From Bacteroidales bacterium (GTDB lineage: Bacteria; Bacteroidota; Bacteroidia; Bacteroidales; UBA932): a stretch of DNA of 32,975 bases. Shown piece by piece: positions 7,750 to 15,392 of this stretch; position 1 is the stretch's first letter, and each line of letters opens with the position of its first letter. Made by a program: the position numbers and the translations under genes. The notes beneath the pieces are model-generated. The model searched no databases. It saw only the letters and a program-made list of their open reading frames with translations, and had not been told where the DNA came from. The stretch spans positions 1 through 32,975 of the forward strand of contig SUYV01000027.1 of NCBI GenBank assembly GCA_015060255.1, given 5' to 3'.

Positions 7750-8688
7750 ATGGGAATATTCGATAAAGGTGTAAAAAAGACGAACAGAAGCTTCTTTGAC
7801 AGACTCTCCAGGGCGATAGTCGGAAAGACGGAAGTCGACGATGATCTGCTTGATGCAATAGAGGAGGCTCTGCTCGCAACAGATATGGGTGTGGACACTA
7901 CCATGAAGATCATCGAGAATCTTGAGGAAAGGGTCCGCAGGGATAAATATGTGTCACTTGACGAACTGGTGGACATCCTCCGTGATGAGATTGCCGGACT
8001 TCTCAATGTGCGTGAAGGTGAGACCTCGGACGATGCGGTCGAACCTTTCGACTTCAGCAAGAAGCCGTATGTGATCATGGTCGTAGGAGTGAACGGCGTC
8101 GGCAAGACAACGACAATCGGCAAGCTTGCCAGCAGCCTTAAGGCTCAGGGCAAGAAGGTAGTCCTTGGCGCAGCCGATACTTTCAGGGCAGCTGCAGTTG
8201 ATCAGTTGACAATCTGGTCTGAGCGTGCCGGTGCCGACATCGTGAAGCAGGCCATGGGTTCTGATCCGGCTTCTGTCGCATTTGATACGGTCAAGTCTGC
8301 TGTGGCCAAGGATGCAGATGTGGTGATCATTGACACGGCAGGTCGTCTTCACAACAGGATAGACCTCATGAACGAGCTTACCAAGATCCGCAATGTGATG
8401 AGGAAGGTCGTTCCTGATGCACCGCACGAAGTTCTTCTCGTTCTTGACGGAAGCACCGGCCAGAACGCCTTCCAGCAGGCAAAGGAGTTCATGAGGGCGA
8501 CAGACATTACGGCTCTCGCTGTCACAAAGCTTGATGGAACAGCCAAGGGCGGAGTTGTCGTCGGCATCGTGGATCAGTTCCGCATTCCTATCAAGTTTGT
8601 CGGCATAGGTGAGGGCATAGATGACCTCAAGGTATTCAACAAGAGAGAATTCGTCGGCTCTCTCTTTTCAAAAGACGATCTCGTCTGA
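7750..8688 (+). CDS. ftsY: Signal recognition particle receptor FtsY
   Basis: FtsY is the SRP receptor GTPase that delivers ribosomes making membrane proteins to the Sec translocon. The 312-residue protein has an N-domain helical bundle (about 10-95) and a G-domain with the P-loop GVNGVGKTTT, the ADTFRAAAVDQL motif, DTAGR, TKLDGTAKGG and the closing GIGEGIDDL. The long acidic A-domain of E. coli FtsY is absent, giving the short form common in this phylum. It is expressed from its own promoter between a terminator and pheT. Confidence 0.96.
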   Translation: MGIFDKGVKKTNRSFFDRLSRAIVGKTEVDDDLLDAIEEALLATDMGVDTTMKIIENLEERVRRDKYVSLDELVDILRDEIAGLLNVREGETSDDAVEPFDFSKKPYVIMVVGVNGVGKTTTIGKLASSLKAQGKKVVLGAADTFRAAAVDQLTIWSERAGADIVKQAMGSDPASVAFDTVKSAVAKDADVVIIDTAGRLHNRIDLMNELTKIRNVMRKVVPDAPHEVLLVLDGSTGQNAFQQAKEFMRATDITALAVTKLDGTAKGGVVVGIVDQFRIPIKFVGIGEGIDDLKVFNKREFVGSLFSKDDLV

Positions 8689-8690
8689 AT

Positions 8691-8716
8691 GTCATCCTGA
8701 ACGAAGTGAAGGATCT
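8691..8716. repeat. Dispersed-type hairpin repeat GTCATCCTGA...GGATCT
   Basis: Two bases after the ftsY stop lies GTCATCCTGA (8691-8700) followed by ACGAAGTGAAGGATCT (8701-8716). The outer arms ATCCT and AGGAT pair. From memory, close variants (GTCATYCTGAGCGAAGYGAAGRATCT) recur in intergenic regions of many unrelated bacterial genomes. Only one copy was noticed in this window. Confidence 0.6.
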
Positions 8717-8743
8717 TATATGAATAATTAAAGAAAACAATAT

Positions 8744-11188
8744 ATGAAGATTTCGTACAATTGGCTCAAGGACTACCTTGAGTGTGACCTCGCTCCAGAG
8801 GCCGTTGCAGAAGCGCTGACTTCAATAGGACTTGAAGTTGACTCGCTTGAACAGATAGAGGAGATTCCTGGCGGTCTGGCAGGAGTGATCGTGGCAGAGG
8901 TCGTAGAGTGTGTGGACCATCCGGATTCTGACCACCTCCATATAACAAAGCTCAACACAGGCGAAGGCGATCTTCTTCAGGTTGTCTGCGGCGCTCCTAA
9001 TGTTGCGGCAGGACAGAAGGTTCTTCTTGCTACAGTGGGAACAGTCCTCGGCGAGGATTTCAAGATCAAGAAGTCGAAGATCCGCGGCGTGGAGTCTTTC
9101 GGAATGATCTGCGCAGAGGACGAGCTCGGAATCGGCGAGTCACATGACGGTATCATGGTACTTGATCCTGAGGCAGTGCCGGGAACACCTGCAAAGGAAT
9201 ATCTCGGTCTTGCGACAGACGCTCTCATAGAGATCGGACTCACAGCAAACCGCGTGGATGCAGCTTCGCACATCGGTGTTGCAAGGGATCTTTACGCATA
9301 TCTCAAGCATAACGGCGTGCCATGCGCTCTCAATATTCCTGATGTATCAGCATGGGCTGACAGCTCAGAGGGAGAGGCGATTCCTGTAGAGGTTACTGCA
9401 GCTGACGGGGCTCCAAGATATACCGGAACTACAATCAAGGGTGTCAAGGTGGCAGCGTCGCCTGAGTGGCTTCAGAAGAAGCTCCTCGCGATCGGTCTCA
9501 GACCGATCAACAACATCGTCGACATCACCAACTTCGTCCTCCATGAAATAGGACAGCCTCTTCACGCATTTGATGCGGCGAAGATTGCCGGCGGCAAGGT
9601 GGTAGTGCGCAGAGCAGTGGAAGGCGAGAAGTTCGTGACCCTCGACGGCGTAGAGCGCACTCTGAGCGCGGCAGACCTCATGATCGCGAACGCAGAGAAG
9701 CCGATGTGCCTCGCAGGTGTATTCGGCGGTGAGGAGTCAGGTGTTACAGAAAATACTGTTGACGTTTTCCTCGAGAGCGCATATTTCAATCCTGTATCGA
9801 TCAGAAAGAGTTCAAAGAGACATGGTCTCAAGACTGACGCATCTTTCCGTTATGAGCGTGGCGCAGACCCTCTCGTTGTAGAGTATGCAGCAAAACGTGC
9901 CGCTCTCCTTATCCAGGAGCTTGCAGGAGGTCAGATTGTGGGCAGAATGCAGGAGTTCTATCCTGAGAAGATAGAGAAGAAGGTCGTTGACCTTGACTAT
10001 GACCGCATCGAGGCGTTTGTAGGAAAGAAGATCGGCCACGAGGTGATAGAGGGCATTCTCGAAGGCCTTGCATACGAGTTCATCGAGAAGACAGAGACCG
10101 GTGCAAAGGTTGCTGTGCCTTCATATATGATCGACGTATATCGCGAGTGTGACGTGGTGGAGGAGATCCTCCGTATCTACGGCTATAATAATATCGAGCT
10201 TCCGCAGGCCATGAGAATGTCTGTGAATGCTCCTCAGAAGCCTGAGCCTGAGCAGGTAAGGACCGCTATAGCGGATTTCCTCGCGGCAAACGGATTCGTA
10301 GAGACCATGAACAACTCGCTTACAAAGTCGGATTATTATTCAAAGCTCAAGACATTCCCGGAGGAGAGATGCGTAAGGATCATGAATCCTCTCAGCTCTG
10401 ATCTCAATGTGATGAGACAGACTCTTCTTCTTAACGGTCTTGAGGTGATCGCATACAACATCAACCGTCAGATCACGAATGTGAAGACGTTTGAGTACGG
10501 TTCAGTATACTCATTCAAGCCTGAGACAGACGGCAAGACTCTCGAGTCATATGAGGAGCATACATGCTACGCTCTCTTCATGAGCGGACAGCCGGACAAG
10601 TCATGGAGAGTGGATCCGGGCAAGGGAAGCTACTTCCAGCTCAAGGGCTATCTTGAGCTTCTGCTCAAGCGTTTCGGCTGCGACATCTATTCGCTCGAGA
10701 CCGAGGCTGCTCCTGCAGACATGTTCTCGGAGGGACTTGCATACAGTCTTCCGGGTTCGCACCAGCCTCTTGCAGTAATGGGAACGATAGCTCCTGCAAG
10801 ACTCAAGCAGTTCGGCATCAAGCAGCCGGTATTCGCTGCCGAGATCAGCTGGCCTGCACTCTTCGAGCTCGTCAAGAGAAACAAGATCAAATATAAGGAA
10901 CTCCCTAAGTTCCCTGAGGTAAGGCGTGACCTCGCCATCCTCCTTGACGAGTCAGTAAGCTATGCTGACCTCCGCAAGAGTGCTTTCCGTGTAGGAAAGA
11001 AGCTCCTCAAGCAGGTAGGACTCTTTGACGTCTACAGAGGCGATAAGATCGCAGAGGGCAAGAAGCAGTATGCACTCAGCTTTGTTCTTCAGGATCTTGA
11101 CAAGACGTTGACAGACAATGATGTAGAGAGAGTTATGAGCAAGCTTCTGTCTACATTCCAGAACGAGTTCGGAGCAACATTGAGATAG
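8744..11188 (+). CDS. pheT: Phenylalanyl-tRNA synthetase beta subunit
   Basis: The beta subunit of the (alpha-beta)2 enzyme that charges tRNA-Phe, 814 residues, a normal length. It shows an N-terminal tRNA-binding OB fold (about 40-150, with HPDSDHLHITKLNTGEG and VVCGAPN), the B3/B4 region with ERGADP, the B5 region, a class II-like fold (MNPLSSDLNVMRQTLLLNGL) and a C-terminal FDX-ACB domain (KFPEVRRDLAILLDESV). The catalytic alpha subunit (pheS) is not in this window. A repeat element lies between ftsY and this gene, and the next gene starts 2 bases after the stop. Confidence 0.97.
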   Translation: MKISYNWLKDYLECDLAPEAVAEALTSIGLEVDSLEQIEEIPGGLAGVIVAEVVECVDHPDSDHLHITKLNTGEGDLLQVVCGAPNVAAGQKVLLATVGTVLGEDFKIKKSKIRGVESFGMICAEDELGIGESHDGIMVLDPEAVPGTPAKEYLGLATDALIEIGLTANRVDAASHIGVARDLYAYLKHNGVPCALNIPDVSAWADSSEGEAIPVEVTAADGAPRYTGTTIKGVKVAASPEWLQKKLLAIGLRPINNIVDITNFVLHEIGQPLHAFDAAKIAGGKVVVRRAVEGEKFVTLDGVERTLSAADLMIANAEKPMCLAGVFGGEESGVTENTVDVFLESAYFNPVSIRKSSKRHGLKTDASFRYERGADPLVVEYAAKRAALLIQELAGGQIVGRMQEFYPEKIEKKVVDLDYDRIEAFVGKKIGHEVIEGILEGLAYEFIEKTETGAKVAVPSYMIDVYRECDVVEEILRIYGYNNIELPQAMRMSVNAPQKPEPEQVRTAIADFLAANGFVETMNNSLTKSDYYSKLKTFPEERCVRIMNPLSSDLNVMRQTLLLNGLEVIAYNINRQITNVKTFEYGSVYSFKPETDGKTLESYEEHTCYALFMSGQPDKSWRVDPGKGSYFQLKGYLELLLKRFGCDIYSLETEAAPADMFSEGLAYSLPGSHQPLAVMGTIAPARLKQFGIKQPVFAAEISWPALFELVKRNKIKYKELPKFPEVRRDLAILLDESVSYADLRKSAFRVGKKLLKQVGLFDVYRGDKIAEGKKQYALSFVLQDLDKTLTDNDVERVMSKLLSTFQNEFGATLR

Positions 11189-11190
11189 TG

Positions 11191-11937
11191 ATGAAGAAGC
11201 ATTTCGTCATATTGCTGCTGCTTGCAGCCATAGTTCTCGCGCCGTCCTGCAGAAGGAACGGCCCGAGGGTCATTCCGCGTGGCAAGCTGGCAAAGATTTA
11301 TGCCGAGATGTTCGTGACGGACCAGTGGATCCAGAACACCCCGAAGCTCAGGAGCATAGCGGATACTTCGCTGGTATATGAGCCGATACTTGAGAAGTAT
11401 GGCTATACCTCCGAGGACTATCAGCATAGCGTCCAGCACTATATGGATGATCCGGAGAGATTCTCCAGGATACTGAGGACGACGGGTGAGATTCTTGATG
11501 ATCAGATCAAGGACCTGAAGCGGAAGCAGAAGGAACTTCAGGAACTGGAGGCGAAGAGACTCGCCGAATCGAAGCGTAAGTATCCGGAATATGAACTTTG
11601 GTACACCGAACTTCCGCCAAGGAATGAAAGGGACTACTCTGACACAATCAGCGTAGGCTGGGATACAGCTTCATTAATGTTCAAGTTCAGGTACATGCCA
11701 AGGACGGATACCATATATGAGGGAGTGCGCATGATCGTTCCGGCTGATACATTGACAGTCGCAGACAGCCTGACTGTTAAGGATTCGATCGCGGCCGTGG
11801 ATCCTGTGGCTGAGGCCAAGCTGCTTGCCTTGCCTGAAAATCCCAAGGTCAGACCGGACACCCTGGTGAGGAAGCCGATGCTGCAGCAGAGGCCGGATGC
11901 GTCACGATTTAAAAAGAGAATGAAAGATGAGCTGTAA
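11191..11937 (+). CDS. DUF4296 family lipoprotein
   Basis: This 248-residue secreted protein starts with a short signal peptide ending in a lipobox-like LAPSC, so it is likely lipid-anchored in the envelope. The segment GKLAKIYAEMFVTDQWI and the following helical region fit DUF4296, a Bacteroidota family of unknown role. A Lys/Glu-rich helix (about 105-130) and a low-complexity Thr/Asp/Ser C-terminal part follow. I take the ATG at 11191, not the GTG three bases earlier that would overlap the pheT stop. The gene overlaps the next one by 11 bases, so it is translated in the same operon. Confidence 0.75.
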   Translation: MKKHFVILLLLAAIVLAPSCRRNGPRVIPRGKLAKIYAEMFVTDQWIQNTPKLRSIADTSLVYEPILEKYGYTSEDYQHSVQHYMDDPERFSRILRTTGEILDDQIKDLKRKQKELQELEAKRLAESKRKYPEYELWYTELPPRNERDYSDTISVGWDTASLMFKFRYMPRTDTIYEGVRMIVPADTLTVADSLTVKDSIAAVDPVAEAKLLALPENPKVRPDTLVRKPMLQQRPDASRFKKRMKDEL

Positions 11938-13114
11938 GAGAGTGACCGCGGAGTTCGTATATACATTGGAATCTCCGCAACCGATAAGAAACGGATATGT
12001 CGAGTATGATGAGACTGATGGGACAATAATTTCTGTCGGTTCATGTGCTGAAGGCGAAACTGTGGAGCCTGGCGCGCTCGTACCGGGTTTTGTCAATGCT
12101 CACTGTCATGTAGAACTGTCTCATCTGCATAAGAAGTTCCGCAAGGGAACAGGAATGGCCGGATTCATAGACCAGATCAACGAACTTCGTGACTGGGCTG
12201 GTCGTGAGGCGAAGGCTCAGCTCGTGCAGGAGTGGATGGACAAGATGTGGGCTGACGGTGTTTCTGCAATGGCGGATATCAGCAATGATGACTCGTCATT
12301 TGACGTGAAGAGCGGCCATAAGATGTATACAAGGACATTCCTTGAGGTTTTCGGCAGCGAGCCGCATATGTGTGAAGGCGTCATGGCTGAGGTGACGGAA
12401 CTTGGCCGTGTAGCGGACAAGGCAGGAATCGATGCTGCCCCGACCCCTCACTCATGCTATACGATGAGCCCTCAGCTTCTGAGCGCGTCAGCGGCTGCAG
12501 GACTTGCAAAGGGCTATCTGTCATATCACTCGCAGGAGAGTCAGGAGGAGGAGGATCTTCTCCGCAGCGGCTCAGGGGCCATGTATGAAAACCGCAGGAG
12601 GTCGGGCATGAGCACTCCGCCGGTGACCGGAGAGTCTTCTCTGAAGTACTTCCTGGATCGTCTGGCAGATGCGAAGCCTGCGCCATATGATGAGCATATT
12701 CTTCTGGTGCATAATGTATGTCTCGCACAGGATGACATACATTATGCAAAGAAGGTTATGAATAATGTGTATTGGGCGGTATGTCCGCTTTCCAATATAT
12801 TTATACACAATGCATTGCCTCCGATTCCTCTTATGAGGAGAAACGGTCTGGCAATAACGCTGGGAACGGACTCGCTCTCCAGCAATGACGACCTGGACAT
12901 GGTGAAGGAGATGTATTGCCTTCATGCAAACTTCCCTGAAGTTCCGATGTCGGAAATCCTGACATGGGCCTCTATGAATGGTGCGGCCTTCCTGTCAAAG
13001 GAGGATACTTTGGGAAGTCTGTCGGCGGGAAAGAAGCCAGGTGTGGTGAGGATAAGCGAAATCGATGGCGAAGGATTTGTAACTTCTGCCAGCAAGTCAG
13101 TAAGATTGGTGTGA
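11927..13114 (+). CDS. Amidohydrolase-superfamily deaminase-like protein
   Basis: This 395-residue cytoplasmic metal-dependent hydrolase is of the AtzA/MtaD/guanine deaminase-like group. The metal and catalytic set is visible: NAHCH (His59, His61), YHSQES (His201, Glu204), LVHN (His262) and GTDSLSSN (Asp315). A short beta-sandwich part lies at both ends. Such enzymes deaminate ring amines, and members include S-adenosylhomocysteine/methylthioadenosine deaminases and aminodeoxyfutalosine deaminase. The substrate cannot be decided from sequence alone. It overlaps the upstream lipoprotein gene by 11 bases and the radical SAM gene by 1 base. Confidence 0.85.
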   Translation: MSCKRVTAEFVYTLESPQPIRNGYVEYDETDGTIISVGSCAEGETVEPGALVPGFVNAHCHVELSHLHKKFRKGTGMAGFIDQINELRDWAGREAKAQLVQEWMDKMWADGVSAMADISNDDSSFDVKSGHKMYTRTFLEVFGSEPHMCEGVMAEVTELGRVADKAGIDAAPTPHSCYTMSPQLLSASAAAGLAKGYLSYHSQESQEEEDLLRSGSGAMYENRRRSGMSTPPVTGESSLKYFLDRLADAKPAPYDEHILLVHNVCLAQDDIHYAKKVMNNVYWAVCPLSNIFIHNALPPIPLMRRNGLAITLGTDSLSSNDDLDMVKEMYCLHANFPEVPMSEILTWASMNGAAFLSKEDTLGSLSAGKKPGVVRISEIDGEGFVTSASKSVRLV

Positions 13115-13872
13115 TGCTGCATTTTGATGACATAGTTTTCGGCCCTATATTCAGCCGCAGGCTCGGTTCTTCGCTCGGAGTCAATCTGCTTCCGTCCAAA
13201 GGAAAGCTGTGCAACTTCGACTGCGTATATTGCGAGTGCGGATGGAACAAGGACGGTATCGCCGAAAGGATCTTCCCGAGATTGGCAGATGTAGAGGCGG
13301 CTATGGAGCAGAAGATGTCAAAGGCGGCGGCAGAAGGGATTCCGGTGGATTCCATAACCTTTTCAGGCAATGGCGAGCCTACCATGAATCCGGACTTTCC
13401 GGAGATTATCGATGTGACTTTGAGACTCCGTGACAAGTACTTCCCGAATGCAAAGGTTTCTGTCTTGTCAAATGCAACATTGATAGGCCGTAAGGCGGTG
13501 GCTCAGGCCTTGATGAAGGTCGACAATCCGATCCTGAAGATAGATGCGTCGGAGGATGGACTGGTCAAGCAGATAAACAATCCGGTCGGTACATACAGGC
13601 TGACTGATGTGATTGAGAATCTCCGTCAGTTTGAAGGAAATTTCATCCTTCAGACCATGTTCCTTAAGTCTCCGGATTTCGACACAACGGCTCCGGAACC
13701 GCTTGAGGCATGGAGGAATATCGTAAGAGAACTGAGGCCTCGCCAGGTCATGGTCTATACGATTGACAGAGAAACACCGGACAAGTCTCTCTGCAAATAT
13801 ACCGTGGAGGAAATGACGGCATTTGTCCAGCCGCTCATTGATGAAGGGTTTGATATACAGGTAAGAGGATAG
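13114..13872 (+). CDS. Radical SAM protein (COG0731-like)
   Basis: This 252-residue protein has the iron-sulfur motif CNFDCVYC (Cys33, Cys37, Cys40) and the SAM-binding FSGNGEPTMNP segment. It resembles the small radical SAM proteins of COG0731 (TYW1-related), whose function in bacteria is mostly unassigned. I place the start at the ATG 13114, which shares its A with the stop of the amidohydrolase. A longer in-frame start at 12964 would run 150 bases inside the upstream gene and is not credible. The stop is 1 base before dtd, so it belongs to the same operon. Confidence 0.87.
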   Translation: MLHFDDIVFGPIFSRRLGSSLGVNLLPSKGKLCNFDCVYCECGWNKDGIAERIFPRLADVEAAMEQKMSKAAAEGIPVDSITFSGNGEPTMNPDFPEIIDVTLRLRDKYFPNAKVSVLSNATLIGRKAVAQALMKVDNPILKIDASEDGLVKQINNPVGTYRLTDVIENLRQFEGNFILQTMFLKSPDFDTTAPEPLEAWRNIVRELRPRQVMVYTIDRETPDKSLCKYTVEEMTAFVQPLIDEGFDIQVRG

Positions 13873-13873
13873 T

Positions 13874-14329
13874 ATGAGACTGGTGATACAAAGAGTTACG
13901 CAGGCAAGTGTGGCGGTACCTGCAGAAGGATATGAGTCTGCGATCGGCAAAGGACTGATGGTGCTGGCCGCATTCATTGACGAGGATACGCAGGAAGACC
14001 TTGACTGGTGCGCGCGCAAGCTTGCCGCAATGCGCATATTCGATGATGAGGAAGGAGTAATGAACCTTTCTGTCAGAGATGTGGATGGCGAAGTGCTGAT
14101 TGTAAGTCAGTTTACGCTATATGCGTCTACCGTGAAGGGTAACAGGCCTTCATATATAAAGGCTGCGAAGCCGGATGTTGCAATCCCGTTGTATGAGAAG
14201 TTCCTGACCATGGTTGAGGAACAGGTGGGAAAGCCGGTGGGAAGAGGCATCTTCGGCGCAGACATGAAAGTGTCACTGGTCAATGACGGTCCCGTGACGA
14301 TTATAGTTGATTCAAAATTAAAATTCTAA
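13874..14329 (+). CDS. dtd: D-aminoacyl-tRNA deacylase
   Basis: This proofreading enzyme removes D-amino acids (and glycine from tRNA-Ala) from mischarged tRNA. The 151-residue length is normal. Both family signatures are present: SQFTLYA (78-84) and the Gly-cisPro loop region NDGPVT (137-142). It begins one base after the radical SAM stop and is followed six bases later by deoC. Confidence 0.96.
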   Translation: MRLVIQRVTQASVAVPAEGYESAIGKGLMVLAAFIDEDTQEDLDWCARKLAAMRIFDDEEGVMNLSVRDVDGEVLIVSQFTLYASTVKGNRPSYIKAAKPDVAIPLYEKFLTMVEEQVGKPVGRGIFGADMKVSLVNDGPVTIIVDSKLKF

Positions 14330-14335
14330 TACTAT

Positions 14336-15226
14336 ATGGCAGAATATCTTACAAAGTATGGCTATGCTCCTGATCAGGAGGCAATGGGCAGAGCTCTGGA
14401 AATGATTGCTTCAAGCCTGGAAAGCGTGGCGTCTGAGCAGGTCTACAAGGAGTGCTTCTCAATGATGGATCTTACTACATTGAAGACCAACGACACTCCT
14501 GCATCGGTAAGGAAACTGGTGGACAAGGTGAATTGCTTCCGTCAGACATATCCTGAGTGGCCGCTTCCTGCTTCTGTTTGCGTTTATCCGAACTTTGCTG
14601 CAACTGTGAAGGAGGCCAGGGCGTGCGATTTCAACATTACTGTAGTGTCAGCATGTTTCCCGTCATCACAGAGTTTCCTTGAGGTTAAGCTCAGGGAGTG
14701 TGAACTTGCTGTTGAGCACGGAGCAGATGAGGTGGATATCGTTCTTGCACTCAATGCGTTCCTTGCTGGGGATTATGATTCCGCTGCAGAGGAAATCCGT
14801 CAGGTGAGAGAGTGCATAGATGCGGTTGCTGCGAGACAGGGCCGTAAGGTGCATCTCAAGGTGATTCTTGAGACCGGACTTCTCCGTACATCAGAGGCGA
14901 TTGCGAATGCTTCATTTCTCGCTATGGAAGCGGGTGCAGACTTTATCAAGACATCTACAGGAAAGGTTGATGTGAATGCTACTCCTGCCGCTGCCTATGT
15001 GATGTGTGAATGTATAGCAAAGTATCATGCCGCAACAGGACGCAAGGTAGGCTTCAAGCCTGCCGGCGGAATTTCATCTGCCGCAGATGCACTTTGTTAT
15101 TATTCTATTGTTTCCTCACTCCTCGGAAAAGAGTGGCTGAATAAGGATCTCTTCCGCTTTGGCGTGAGCCGTGTTGCCAACAGCCTCCTTGCCGCGGTTG
15201 AACAGAAAACAGTGACTTTCTTTTAG
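14336..15226 (+). CDS. deoC: Deoxyribose-phosphate aldolase
   Basis: This enzyme splits 2-deoxyribose-5-phosphate into glyceraldehyde-3-phosphate and acetaldehyde in deoxynucleoside salvage. The Schiff-base lysine is in FIKTSTGK (about Lys205), the second catalytic lysine in GFKPAGG (about Lys241) and the catalytic aspartate in DEVDIVLALN (131-140). At 296 residues it is of the longer deoC type. It is the last gene of the pheT-to-deoC run and is followed by a strong terminator. Confidence 0.95.
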   Translation: MAEYLTKYGYAPDQEAMGRALEMIASSLESVASEQVYKECFSMMDLTTLKTNDTPASVRKLVDKVNCFRQTYPEWPLPASVCVYPNFAATVKEARACDFNITVVSACFPSSQSFLEVKLRECELAVEHGADEVDIVLALNAFLAGDYDSAAEEIRQVRECIDAVAARQGRKVHLKVILETGLLRTSEAIANASFLAMEAGADFIKTSTGKVDVNATPAAAYVMCECIAKYHAATGRKVGFKPAGGISSAADALCYYSIVSSLLGKEWLNKDLFRFGVSRVANSLLAAVEQKTVTFF

Positions 15227-15237
15227 AATCATAGCTG

Positions 15238-15274
15238 AAATTTGTTTGATTTTTTATAAAAATCAAACAAATTT
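15238..15274. repeat. Perfect 17-bp AT-rich hairpin after deoC
   Basis: AAATTTGTTTGATTTTT (15238-15254) is perfectly complementary to AAAAATCAAACAAATTT (15258-15274) with a three-base loop. It lies 11 bases after the deoC stop. It may protect or help end the transcript, acting together with the next hairpin. Confidence 0.7.
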
Positions 15275-15282
15275 TATGACTG

Positions 15283-15318
15283 AAATCGCCTTTAGATGCA
15301 TCTCTAAGGGCGATTTTT
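15283..15318 (+). terminator. Intrinsic terminator after deoC
   Basis: AAATCGCC-TTTAGA (15283-15296) pairs with TCTAAG-GGCGATTT (15303-15316), with one wobble and a six-base loop, followed by TT and A-rich sequence. It is the second of three hairpins in this spacer and the most terminator-like. Confidence 0.85.
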
Positions 15319-15320
15319 AA

Positions 15321-15368
15321 ATTTATCCGCGTACTTTTTTGTTACGCGGATAAATGTCGGGAACTTTG
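15321..15368 (+). promoter_or_regulatory. Fimbrial operon promoter within a perfect palindrome
   Basis: Arms ATTTATCCGCGTA (15321-15333) and TACGCGGATAAAT (15343-15355) are perfect 13-bp inverted repeats around a 9-base centre. The centre holds TTTG (15338-15341), a -33 box, and GAACTTTG (15361-15368) follows after 19 bases as a -7 box with one mismatch. The ATG of the first fimbrial operon gene is at 15393. The geometry suggests an operator for a dimeric regulator, which is inferred. Confidence 0.6.
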
Positions 15369-15392
15369 CCTCCGTAATTAAATGTTCTGATT

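Noticed and set aside
12964..13113. Upstream extension of the radical SAM gene
   Set aside because: It overlaps the amidohydrolase by 150 bases; the ATG at 13114 gives the normal N-terminus directly before the conserved FGPIFSRRLG segment.
15321..15355. Invertible (phase-variable) promoter
   Set aside because: The arms are only nine bases apart, far too close for the recombinase-driven promoter inversions known in Bacteroides, and no recombinase gene is nearby. An operator is more likely.
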